From positions 63,451,130 through 63,515,129 of the forward strand of contig NC_090739.1 of assembly GCF_036898095.1 (NCBI RefSeq): a DNA stretch of 64,000 nucleotides, in the 5' to 3' direction. Of this stretch, positions 11,990 to 24,900 are shown piece by piece. The first letter of the stretch is position 1; each line of letters starts with the position of its first letter. The notes under the pieces were generated by a model. It was not told where the DNA came from and did not search any database. It worked only from the letters and a program-made list of their open reading frames with translations. The position numbers were made by a program, and so were the translations under genes. The DNA comes from Palaemon carinicauda. Lineage: Eukaryota > Arthropoda > Malacostraca > Decapoda > Palaemonidae.

Positions 11990-14900
11990 TCTTGTAATTA
12001 ATTGCCACTTTTGTGGAACCAGCATTCAAGTGTACATAAATTTGATTTTTTTCTGGCTGCCAGTTACTTGAAAATTCTTATTATTCGAGTACTGGATAAG
12101 AGTTTCAGTAGAGAGGTTACTATAAAATGGATTTTGAGCAAAGCGAAAAAATCTATTTTTGGGTGATATGGCCATGTCGTCCTGATGGAAGGTTCCTTTA
12201 GGCAGCTTTCTAAATCTAAGGGATATTTGGCTATAGTGATACTCCCAGAGAATTAACCACAGGTTTCCAGAATTCTAACTCCAGGTGCGAGTATCCTTAA
12301 CATAACTTTTAAGGATATCGCATAATATCAGGGGACGTATTTCTTGATACGACACATGGCAATCTTCACCCCGAATAGAGTTTTCCGTTTGAGGGGAAAG
12401 AGTGGCGAATTTGAAGGGGAGCCGTTATTAAGGTTACCCGGTGGATCCCCTCCCAGTACTACTGCGGCGTAACTATTCCTTGTTGCAATTTAGCATGGAT
12501 AGCTGCAGATAGAGTAGTTTCTGGGTGGGGACTTTTGTTACATAGTTGTATACTCTTTTTTGAAAGGAGGTAGGGGTCCATCAGGACGACATGGCCATAT
12601 CACCCAAAAATAGATTTTTTTGCTTTGCTCAAAATCCATTTTTTGGGCTCAGCCATGTCGTCCTGATGGAAGTTTACCAGAGAATTACTTGAAAGTACTA
12701 TATCTGTGGGTTTGTATAAGTGCCTTTACTTTGAATGAGTTCCTTATATGGTCTCCTAGCTTTGTATATGACAATACCATTATTTGTCATATCCACTAAG
12801 CTTGGAACTAGCTTAGGGCTTCCTGCCCCCTGCAGGGAAAGTGTCGACTTCGACTATAAAGATTCGAAGTTTGTATCTCCATAGGGACGGACGGTAAATC
12901 TCAGAGATTACCCTTTTCATCCCTTGGAAATCTGTACTCTAATTTCAAGTTGGGCCCTTCTAGGGTTTAATTAAAAAAACTAGGTATACTTTATTCGTCT
13001 GTAACTGAGATATCAGCAATAAGACGCAAATACGTTTAGTATTTTACCTTGTAACTAGATTATCAATTGTAGTTACAATCAGGTATGAATCTGATCCGGC
13101 ATTGAAAACACATCAGGGTCTATATTTTTCCTGTCGGGAAAATATGTAATTTCATCGAAATGATGCCACTTAATGGAGATGTGAAACCAAATCTGACTGA
13201 CTTGTACAGATTTTGGAAATGCATGAACACCGTGACGCAACGTTCACCTCGGCGCTGGTGTTATCGGTCAGATATGCACCTATGTGGAACAGTATGTTAA
13301 TCATAGTTGTGATTTGCACTTGAGGGTAAATATACCCCATGCACCCGATGCACTGGAAAGTCCCAAAGCAGTTCTCTGTTCATTGCAGGCTTAGACGAAG
13401 GGTTTTATAAAACTACCCGCCGCCACCACGTGTCTTATCTTATGTACTTGCTTCGTAAAGTATTGGAAGAAGTTCTGTGAAGAAGCAATTTTCTTAGGAT
13501 CATGAACTGCGGGTGAGCTGTCAGGATCCGCTCTGCGAATAAGTAGGTGAGCATTGCTCTCAGTTATTTTAGGGATAGATTTTGTGTTAGCTCCTTTAGA
13601 GTACAATCCTCATTGTTTAGGTTCGAAGCATAGTGCAAGACCTTGACCAACGACCATGTAATGGGCTTTAGAAGGATTGTCGGCTTGGGTCTATTGTATG
13701 GTTTGGTACCTTAAGAAAAAGGTTTTGCTTATGAGGTTGTAGGTAAAAGAAGGAAGAGAGACAGAAACCTGTTGAAATTTCTGTTGGTCCCCTTGTTTTC
13801 ATGAGGGGTACCCCTTTCTTCCAAGACAATTTACATTGTCTCCTGGTTGGACTTGACTTGTACTCTACAATGAAGTCCGCCACATTCTTCGAGATCCCAA
13901 ACTTTGTTCGCTGCTAGGGCGAAAAAATCCTGAAATGGAATGTAATAGCCGACTTCTGCACCAGTTGATAAAACTGGGTACGGCAGAGGAAACAGCTACA
14001 GTTTCAATTCTAGAACTAGAGGAAACCAATTGCTTTTGGGCCCTTTGGGGGCCACTACAGGAGCTGTTCCTTTGCAGGATACTAGCTTGTCGAGGACTTT
14101 TAGCAGGAGATTGGTTGGTGGAAGCAGATACATTCAATTCCATCCGTTCCAGTGGAGAGACATGACGTCTATCGCTTCTGCTTAAGGTTCTCGTAAGAAG
14201 TTACATAACGAGGTAGTTTCTTGTTGTCGCTCGTTGCGAAGAGGTCGATCTGCAGTTCCGGGACTTTTATCGAAAATGAAGGGGAATGAGTCTGCGTCTA
14301 GGGACCATTTTGTCTCTATCGGTTTTTGCCTGGATAGAGCATCCGCCGTCACATCGAGGAACCCTTGAAGGTGAACTACTTGATAAATGCCATCTACTCT
14401 TCCTTGCCAGATGGAAGATGGCTAGCATCACGTGGTTGATGAGAGGTGAACTCGAGCATTGTCGATTAAACATATAACTATCACCTCGTTGTTGAGAACC
14501 AATCTGATGTGGACTGTTCTGCGAGGGGATAGTCTCCTCAACGTCAGGAGGACTGTCATAGCCTCCAAGATGTTGATGTGAAAGTTTTTTGAACTGGAAT
14601 GATCAATTTCTTGCCCTTTCCTTTTTATGCGGATGGCCTCCCCATTCTTTCAGGGAGGCTTCCATGTGTATCGCCACTGATGTTTGTGGTGGTTGCAAGA
14701 GAATTGTCTGTTCTAGGCTCTTATTCGTTGACCACGGCCTTAATGGCGTGCGCAATTGGGTCGGTGTCAACCTTGCTGATCTCTTCGAGCGTTTGATGCG
14801 TATCTTCTCCGGACTCCTGGCGCATCCTTTGGCTATGCATCTTAGCACCGGGTCTGTCACTACTACAAACCGGAGAGAGCTCAGTACTCTTTCCTGTTGG

Positions 14901-17900
14901 CATTTTGAAATCCTCTTGTGTTGGATTAGTCTCTTGACAGATGCCGCTATTTCTCTCCTCTTCTGTAATATAATGGAGAGGTGGTGTGACTGCAAGTTCC
15001 CATGGATTCCTAACCATTGAAACTTGTGAGCTGGAGAAAGGCGAGACTTCTAGTGACTGATCTTGAGGCCCAGGTGTTCCAGAAACTGGATCACCTTTCC
15101 TGCCGCTTGCAAACAAGTAGTCTTGGATGGTGCCCGCATCCGCCAATCGTCCAGGTATGCTACTACCTGTACTCCTTTGGAGCGTAGGTGCTGGACGATC
15201 GTGTCCATCAGCTTTGTGAATATCTTTGGGGCTATATTTTGTCCAAAGGGCATGGCTGTGAAGACAAATTTTGTCTTCTGTAGCCTGAATCCTAGGTAGG
15301 AGGAGAAGGGGCGACTGACTGGTAGGTGCCAGTAAGCATCTGCCAGGTCTGTTGAGACTGTACATGCCCCTTTTTTGGTAAAAGGGTCCTTATGTGTTGC
15401 ACTGTAAGCATCCGGAACTTGTTGAGTAGAGACAAGTCTAGAATGACTATGGGTTTTTCCGAGTCTTTCTTGGGAACATAAAGTAGCCTTCCCTGGAATT
15501 TTGATGGACTTCACTTTCCTCATTACCTTCTTGTTCAAGAGTTCTGAGGTATATTCTTCCAATAAAGGGGTGGAGTGTTGGAAGAATTTTGGAAAGGTGG
15601 GGTGGATTTTGTTCCATTTCCAACCAAGTCCATTCGTAATTCGGCTGTGGACCCAGGGATCGAAGGTCCAACGATCCCGAAAGGGGAAAGTCTGCCTCCT
15701 ACCTGCAACCTCTCATTGTTTAGAGGTTCCTGAGGACATGTTTCCGTGACCGCGTCCTCCTCCATCCTTGGGGGATTTCCGGAGGATCCTCTTTTTGGGC
15801 CCTTACCTTTGTAGGGCCGAAAGGTGGTCAAGTGCCTTTCAAAGCCTGGATTAAACACAGGTGACTGGCTACCAGCTGATGAGAGATCATCTGGAATGTG
15901 GGTTACGGCTGGACTACCATTTGAGACACCGTGATCATGGTCACGGTCGGAAATTGTGCAGTTCTAATGATGATTTCCTCTTTGAGGACATGCCCCACTT
16001 TTGGAGCAGGTTCCCATTTTCCATGGGGGCTTTGGTAATGACTTCTTGGACCACTCCCTTGGGAAAGGGTTTACACCCCAGATACAATATGAAATCGGTT
16101 TTCTGGGTTCGTGTTTCACCGTTGTTGCGGCTAACACGTGCTCTCTAGCGGTCCTTTTTGACCTGAGATAAGCCTACAAATCCATCTCAAGGGTGGGACG
16201 TTACTAAAGGCCTGCACACATTTCTTACGCGATTCTGATGAGACAGGGAGGCGACAAGACTATCTTTCGTCTCCTGTTCCCTTCTCAAAGGATGGTTTGA
16301 CAACTTTAGAAGGTTCTCATTAAACTGCTGACCTGCTATCTCCGGATCCAACTCCCAGACGGAGAAGGTTAGATGTACCTCTTTCCACTTCTCGCAGGTG
16401 AGCATAGCTAGAGATATTGGTTTGCTTTTCTCTAGGATTGGGCAGGGTTTGCCCTCTTCGACTGCTCTCCTGACACAGTCTAGGGCTTTCCCCGAAAGGG
16501 GGGAAGGTTCAGGAGGAAGGAGCAATGAAGGTTGGATGCTTCTTGTTCAATGCTGAGACTGACTTTGGAGTTAGTATATCCGGCCCCTCTCTGGGTCTTG
16601 GTAAGGATGGCTTGTGCCTTGTCATGTTTGAGGACAATGACTTCCTTCGGTATAGTCTCCTCGTGGGATGTAGGTTCATCTCGTAGTCTCACGAAGCAAT
16701 CTGGGTACGCTGAATGCTGAGCCTTAATTAAAGCTCTTCAAGGGGATTGGGCCCCAACTTCTAGGAGACATAAAGCTTCCTATTCAACATGGGCATGTGT
16801 TCCGTCTACGTCCAGGGGTTGGTTCGGAGCAGTGAGGGAGGTCAGATATTTTGAGGGGCTTAGCGGAGCCCCGGGAATCACCAAGACGTTTCCTTCCCTG
16901 TACCTCTCTCTTCCTCTCTTTGAGATCTTGCTTATTCTCCTCTCGTTCCTTCTGGAACAGTGTCAGCATCTGCTGGATTGACTCTAGGAGCATTTCACTC
17001 CTGCCGAACTGACTAGCCAGTTGAGGAGTTGGGGTTGAAGAGGTTGACAGCATAAGTTGATATGCCGGCACAGTGAGCTGAGGTACCTCAGTCACCGTCA
17101 AAACGGATCCTTCTTCCTCCGTGGGTGGTTGAATAACTCTTTATTCAGGGCCTTCTTACAGTAGGTCCTGTCCGGTGTTAATTGACGCCTCTGACATCCG
17201 ATCTTGGTGGATGTCCAAGCGTTGCAGTGCCTGTTGATATCCGTGGCCACCGTCCATTGGATAGAGGGAGGCTGGACCTGTGCCTGAGGCACAAACGTAT
17301 TCGATTGAGCCTTAGGGAACAGTAGGCACTTCAAAGATTTGTTAGGTAGGTAAGGTCCGTGAGAGTTCTTCTGGAAGCCTCATACTCACCTTTGGTGGGT
17401 TTCCCTTGCTGTATCCCTTGACTCTGTAGTGTCAGGGATATCTTTTACAAAGCCGTCGGTCAGCAAGGTCAAGCGATTGGAGTGACCTTTCGGGTCCCAG
17501 AACCTCAGTGGTCCAGATACGATGCTGGAGGGGTATAAGACCTGTACATCGTATGCCACAAACGTTTTTACTCTTGTAGTTGCAGAATCACAATTGTACA
17601 CTTCGCCATCGGCTCCTCCTGTAAGGGAGAAAAGGGTGAATGAGTACTAGGTTGTTTATATCATTGATATAATATATGCTTAAAATACGGGTCCCAGTAC
17701 CTCAGGGATCCAGATACGATGCAGCAGGGGCCATGAGACCTGCACATCTTGTGGCCACAAAAGTCCGTACTTTTGTGGTTGCAGAACAGGACTGCACACT
17801 TCACCTTGCCCTCCTCCTGTAAGGAAGGAAAGAGTGAAATGAGTATGGGGCAATTTATCTCACTGATAAATTTTCACATGCACATACATACATACATACA

Positions 17901-20900
17901 TATACCAAGGCATTTCCCCCAATTTTTTTTGGGGGGGTTAGCCGACTTCATACAAAAGAAACAAAAAAAAGGGGGGGGATCTCTTCTCTACGTTCCTCCC
18001 AGCCTGACAAGGGGCTCAACCGAGTTTGGCTGGTACTGCTAGGGTGCCACAGCCCACCCTCCCCCGTTATCCACCACAGATGAAGCTTCACTCTTGCCTC
18101 CCTCACATCTATCCTCCTATCACCCAGAGCTTAACTCTTGCATTCATCACCTTCTTTAGTAGACAGCCATTTTCCATTCTCTCATCATGGCCAAACCACC
18201 TCAACACATTCATATCCATTCTGGCTGCTAACTCATTTCTTACACCCGTTCTCACCCTCACCACTTCGTGCTTAACCCTATCTACTTGAGATACACCAGC
18301 CATACTCCTTAGACACTTCATCTCAAACACATTCAATTTCTGTTTCTCCGTCACTTTCATTCCCCACAACTCTGATCCATACATCACAGTTGGTACAATC
18401 ACTTTCTCATACAGAACTCTCTTTACTTTTATGCCCAACCCTCTATTTTTTACTACTCCCTTAACTGCCCCCAACACTTTGCATCCTTCATTCACTCGCT
18501 GACGTACATCTGCTTCCACTCCACCATTTGCTGCAACAACAGACCCCAAGTACTTAAACTGATCCACCTCCTCAAGTAACTCTCCATTCTACATGACATT
18601 CAACCTCGCACCACCTTCCCTTCTCGTACATCTCATAACCTTACTCTTACCCACATTAACTCTCAACTTCCTTCTTTCACACACCCTTCCAAATTGTGAC
18701 TAATCGGCCAAAGCTTCTCTTCTGCGTCTGCAACCAGTACAGTATCATCCGCAAACAACAACTGATTTACCTCCCATTCATGGTCATTCTCGTCTACCAG
18801 TTTCACTCCTCGTCCAAGCTTTCGAGCATTCACCTCTCTCACCACTCCATCAACATACAAGTTAAACAACCACGGCGACATCACACATCCCTGTCTCAGC
18901 CCCACTGTCACCGGAAACTAATCGCTCACTTCGTTTCCTATCCTAACACATGCTTTACTACCTTTGTAGAAACTTTTCACTGCTTGCAACAACCTTCCAC
19001 CAACTCCATATAACCTCATCACATTCCACATTGCTTCCCTATCAACTCTATCATACGCTTTCTCCAGATTCAGAAACGCAACATACACCTCCTTACCTTT
19101 TACTAATATTTCTTGCATAAATTATGTTAATTTAACTGTGAGAAGGGAGTCAAAATTTATACATAGGAAAGGTTAAATATTCAACTTTCCAGAGGATGAA
19201 GATGTTGGAGATTGCATTGTAATATCCCTTAAAAACAGTAACAACACCGAGAGCAACTCGGGAGAACACCGTGCTTAATTGGCTACTATCAATGGAATAG
19301 TTACGCCATAGTAGTACTGGGAGGGGATCCACCGGGTAACCTTGATAACGGCTCCCCTTCAAATTCACCACTCTTCCCCCTCAAAGCTGAAACTATTCGG
19401 GGTGAAGATTGCCATGTGTCGTATCAAGAAATACGTCCCCTGATATTATGTGATATCCTTAAAAGTTATATTAAGGATACTCGCGCCAGGAGTTAGAATT
19501 CTGGAAACCTGTGGTTAATTCTCTGGGAGTATCACTATAGCCAAATATACCTTAGAAAGCTGCCTAAAGGAACCTTCCATCAGGAAGACATGGCTGAGCC
19601 CAAAAACCAGATGTATTATTTGTACAGTATCTTTATTCTCAATGTGGATCTTGCCTATGTCGAAAAGTTGTAAAGTATTGCCTTCTCAATAATATTTGTA
19701 AAACCAAATTAAAAAAAGAAATTTATTTTAAAATTCTTCTTTTCATTTTCACTAATATCTGCTTCAACCATACTGTATTGAATAAAATCTAATATATTCA
19801 TTAAAAAAAAAAAAACCTTGGCCATGCCCCAAAAGAGTAAAGAATCTAAATCAGTGATTTGGCTATACTACAGGTATTTATAGATAATGTATTAATTACC
19901 AATTATGAAAATATTTACGAATAGAATTGAGAATATTTGGACTCAAACTAGACAGAATACATTACTGCCATGCAAGATCTCATTGTTTCATGTGGAAATT
20001 ATTAGAGATTCTAATGCTATAAGCAATATGCAGTCTATGTAATTAACTTTCATATTCGAGATAGAGAAGGTAAGTAAAGTATATGTTTTGGCTTACTATA
20101 GATAATTCTGAAGTTACTTTACAGATTTTTTATTTTTCCTCAGGCTTATAGACATGAAGAAAAGGTACAGTATCAGCGGTTATTGCAACAGTTTGCAAAT
20201 AATCCTCTGAGTTCAAGCTTTAGTACAGAAAGGGTGCCTTCCGTCATATCTCTGAGTTCGAATAGGTATTTAATTTCTTTTTGCTATTTCTTATTGATTG
20301 TGAAATACTGTAGTTTAACATTTACAGCACTTTTTATAATAATTCTAATCAAGATTTGTTAAATAGAAACTTTTGTTATATGAGAGAGTTCCCCTCTGAA
20401 ACATATGGGTATTCTTGAAGTTTTTTCTCTATTTATAAGCTAACTTGGTTCATTTATGATTTAGCCGCAGTTCGAGCCCTCAACGCGTCATTAGCCGTGC
20501 TTACCACAACCCACAGTGGATGAAAGAAAAGATAAAGCAGTTTGACGAGACACCTATTCCAAAAAGTCCTGTGCTCTCATCAAAGATAGACTATCCATCT
20601 CAAAGGTATTTTTAAGTTTATGCATTGTTGATAGAGAGTCAGTGTCCATATTTACAAGCTATGGCTGTGTACTCACATAAGACACTCACAATAGTAGTTT
20701 GAACTTGACATGGGAAAGTTAAACCTTAAAAATTTATTTTCCTATATAATCATTATGGTATTTGCATTTCTCAGCTGGTTGCAGGACAATCTGAGCATCA
20801 AGATGCGGCCAGGTATTAAAGAGGACAAGATGCCACCCACTGTAAATGGTGACAGTCAGAATGGCAAAGGTAAGATATAAATTTATCTTTATTTTCCAAA

Positions 20901-21898
20901 TAGTATACTGTATTTGAAGGAGTGTAAAGGATATCAGGATTTTTTTTTCTTCTTACATTTTGGCTTTTATTGTTAATTTAACTTTTATTACATACAATAC
21001 ATTGGTAGACAAAAAGTTAAGTCATCCAAATGTCAAGTGTACGTATTCCATTGAAATTAGTTCTCAACTATTGAGATTCTGGCATTGTAAATCTAGTCCT
21101 CTATCTCTCAATAATGTAGAAGTAGAGTCATATTGTCCATATTCTTTTTTATTCATTAAAATTGAAAAAAAATATTAAAAGGATCAGAAAGATGTGTAAA
21201 TTAATTAAAAATTAAAAGCAGTACAGTATGCTGATTTCTCTGAAGGCTGAATATATTGAAAATTCTTGTGATCCTTAGTTAAATCAGATATTGATTCATA
21301 GGGCAGACTAACTTATTATTGAGATAAGTTTTTACTTCAAATTAGTTGAAATTCTGCAACCACTCTGTACAAAATGACATGTAAACGGATGAAGTTTAAT
21401 TTAAAAAAAAAAATCGTATATTAGAAAAAATATTTGAAGAAACATGATTTTGTAGGCCCTAATCGATGGTTCATAGTATGCTACAATCTAGAATTATCCT
21501 GTTGCTCAAAATGTTATTTAGTGGGATCTTTTTTTATGTTTCACCCAGTGTGTCCACCTTGTCACATTACAAAGGTCAATGTATTTTTATTAGATCCCAT
21601 ATTACCAATATGCTTTATATTTTAGATTATTATTTTTGACTATTGAATTATTATATTCAATTCTCAAAGCACTTATTACAAGTTACTTTAAGAAATTGTT
21701 TTGAGTTTTACAAAATATAAGAATTGCAGAAAGATTTTCAGTATATGGCTTTCCTTCAGATTCTGAAGATGACTGCACTATTGTTGCTGAAGACATCAAG
21801 CCTCGGCAGAGACGAAACTCGTTAGAATGCATCCTTCTAGAATCACCGGTGTTTGATGAAAAGTGGCACAAAGATTTGTAAGTGGTAACTGAAATTTA

Positions 21899-21993
<95 letters not shown>

Positions 21994-24900
21994 TTTTTTT
22001 CAAGTTTTGCTTTTTTACTTTTTTTAAATCAAAATGGTGGCAATGACCTATCCTGTGATTCCCATTTGATAAACCAATTAACAGCCAGTCACTCATTACT
22101 TACAAAAATATAAACTACCGTAAAGAATACCATTTCATGACTAAGCATTGTTTAGTGTTAGAAACAGCAGCTTACTAGAATTGTAAGTAGATAAATGTTT
22201 TCATAAATTTAATGATGAAAAGATATAGATACATTACAAAATGTACAGTACATAGGAAGATGTTCTCATTTGAAATTTACATATAATTATTGAATAAAAG
22301 AAGTGTTTAGATATATTTGTCTCTCCTTTTGTCTGTATAGGACTCAGAGATATAACAATAGAGCAAAGATGAAATCTGAAAATGCTAAAAAAGCTTCAGA
22401 ACTTTATAAGATGTACGAAGAAGTTCGGAAAAAAGCGCATACATCTCTGGAGGACAGAATTGCCCAAAGAATAAAGCACCTTCATTTGAGTTACCCATCC
22501 AAGATTGAAGAGATTGAAGAGGAAAGAGAAGAGGAGGAGGAAGAGGAATTGCCTGAGTTAACAACAGAGATGGTCGTAAGTTGACTTATTATTTTTATGT
22601 CTTTAGGGGTTTTTTTAGTAAATGAGATTTCTTATTGAATAGTAGTCTTAGTTTTATGATGTAGAATTAATAATTGAGTATTTTATGTACTGTAGTCTTG
22701 GTTTTGTGATATACTGTAAAATGTTAAAAGATCCAGTTTTTTATATAAGATATAGTGCTCAATTAAAACTTTTTTTCTCTAGGCATTGATTGAAGATGCC
22801 TTAGACAACAGGCAACCTGGTAAAGTTTTGATTGATAAGTTCAATATCCAGATAACCCGGCGAGACATCGCAACCTTAGCTGGTCTTAACTGGCTGAATG
22901 ATGAGGTAATAGATTTTCCACATAACTCAGTACTGTATTATTATTAGTAATAAAAGTAATAGTTTTATGGCACTTGAGCAATAAGCTTACATAGAATAGA
23001 ATTCCATATCAATAAAGCTAAAAGATAGTGCTAAGAAAAAAACAAGTATAGTAAGAGTAAATTAAGAGCTGTATATGTATAATTAATTTTTAAATATTAA
23101 GCTTAGCCGGTGAATATATAATAGCTGACGTCTCCGACGGCTCGACAGATTCCAAAAACTCGCGAGCGATCGCCGTGAAGGTTGCGGGTGTGACCACCAG
23201 CGCCGACTATCGGCCAGATACCGCATATACTTGTCAACATCTCCAGTTCTTGTCTGTCGGTCTTGTCGACAAGTTGGTTCCACTCGCTTTATGACCTCGA
23301 GTTTTCTACCGAATTGGTGAAGTACTTGGTTTTGGTTTTATTGCTTTCGCCGTGTTGGATTATTCAATACTATCTTCAAAAGAAATGCTTTTGAAAGGAG
23401 AGGAAAAGTGTTTTGCCCTTGCTTTTTTTTTAATCTCTGGTTTTTCCATAGAGAAAAGATGGCCGACCCTTCCCTCAGTGTACGGAAGTGTGTTTAAGGC
23501 TTTTAGTAATTATTTTATCTCTATAAATTATTGTTGATATTTATAGATTTTCCTCTATATATTTTATATCTCACCCGCCTTTATTAGGCCTCTTCGATTA
23601 GCTTTCCATTTATACTAAACATCAAGATAAATTTTATGTTTTGTTTATATGCGGCCTTTACCTATTCCTTGTAGGCGGTCCTAACTTGGAAAACGAAGTT
23701 AAACAATGTTGAGCCCATTCAACTTTTATTTTTGTTAAGTTTAAATCAATTGCTCTGTAAGAGTTATGATATGAATATTTTTTAGAAAATATTTTAAGAA
23801 ATATATTCTTTGAATAGTCTTCGTGCTGTTTTTTCAAAGATGAACTAACGTTTGGTTTATTTATGCTACGCAGTTTGCGCTCTATCGTTACGATAGAGAA
23901 AGAGAGAATCACGGTTTCACTTTGCAGAAAGAGTAAATCGATTTTGACGTTTTGTTCATTCTTCTTTCAAACTGAAGTGTTTTAGATACTAATTTAAAGG
24001 AACTTGTTAATTTTCAATTTCTTAGTCCTTTCAGTTTTTTCCTTTGGTCAAATAACCTGTTTTTGACGAAGGGTGAGTGGGCCATTCTCTTGTGTGTGAC
24101 AAGAGAGAGAGAGAGAGAGAAAGAGAGAACGATCCGATCTTTATTCTCGTCCCAAGTCTCTGTACAAGGAGTTTGGGAGCGAGTAACGTTGTTCTCGATT
24201 CAGTTTTTTACTCTCGTCCCAAGTCTCTGTACGGGGAGAGAGGATAAAACGTTTTAGTTTTTATTCTCGTCCCAAGGCACTGTACGGTGAGAGATTGAAA
24301 ACGTAGTCCTTAGTGAACTAGTGTTTAGTCTCCTCCCCAGTCACTGATCTTTTTAACTTTATATATTTCCGTTTTATTCGATATATATGTATATGTTTAT
24401 TGATTTTTGCATGTGGGTTTCATTTTGTACTAATGTGCTTACATTATACGACTCATTTCGCAATTCTAACCTTTTGTTGTAAGGGAGAATTGCGTGCTTC
24501 AGGTAGAAATCAGTTTTATTCATGTCTAATGTGAAATTATTGAAAAATACGATATCAGTGAAGTAAGTGCAAAAAACATGTTCTGTGTTGCGGAGGGTTT
24601 GTTTGTTCGTGCTTGTCACTTGCCTAGTCCGAGACCTCTTTCAGGCTCCCCTGCACCAGGGAGAAGGAATGTTGTAGGACCTAAGGGAGTGAGGAGTGTA
24701 AACCAACGAACAGACGTTCCCTCAAAGGTATCAGACGTTGCTCGGCAAGCACGTCCTTGCCATAAGACAGGAGAGACAAAGTTTCTCCTCGTCTTCCGAT
24801 GATTCGTCTCTTTAAAAGCCTGGGCGTATAGTTTCGAGACGGTTGAAACGTTTATTAGTTCCTTCAGAACAAGTTCAACGTCCTAGCTGTAGTCATAATA

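Larger units (their letters stand above)
12127..19606 (-). mobile_element. DIRS lineage C retrotransposon, minus strand, with nested LINE
   Basis: ITRs at 12150-12480 and 19290-19606 are inverse complements over about 320 bp. An ICR at 12577-12672 pairs with both element ends, and sits at the low-coordinate side because the element points left. On the minus strand the order is gag-like (17334 to 16187), RT with YLDD (15562 to 15050), RNase H remains (to about 14330), methyltransferase-like remains (about 14100-13950) and recombinase remains (13606-13391). A non-LTR fragment (19118-18050) lies between the 5' ITR and gag. Frames are broken throughout. Confidence 0.85.

Noticed and set aside
11865..12071. 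ORFs of Arg-Glu or Ser-Leu dipeptides
   Set aside because: Pure translation of a (GA)n microsatellite; the same holds for 21896-22096 and 50505-50825.
20027..20072. Candidate missing SENP exon between ATGCAG and GTAAGT
   Set aside because: Open in the required entry phase but leaves in phase 1, so it does not join exon c.
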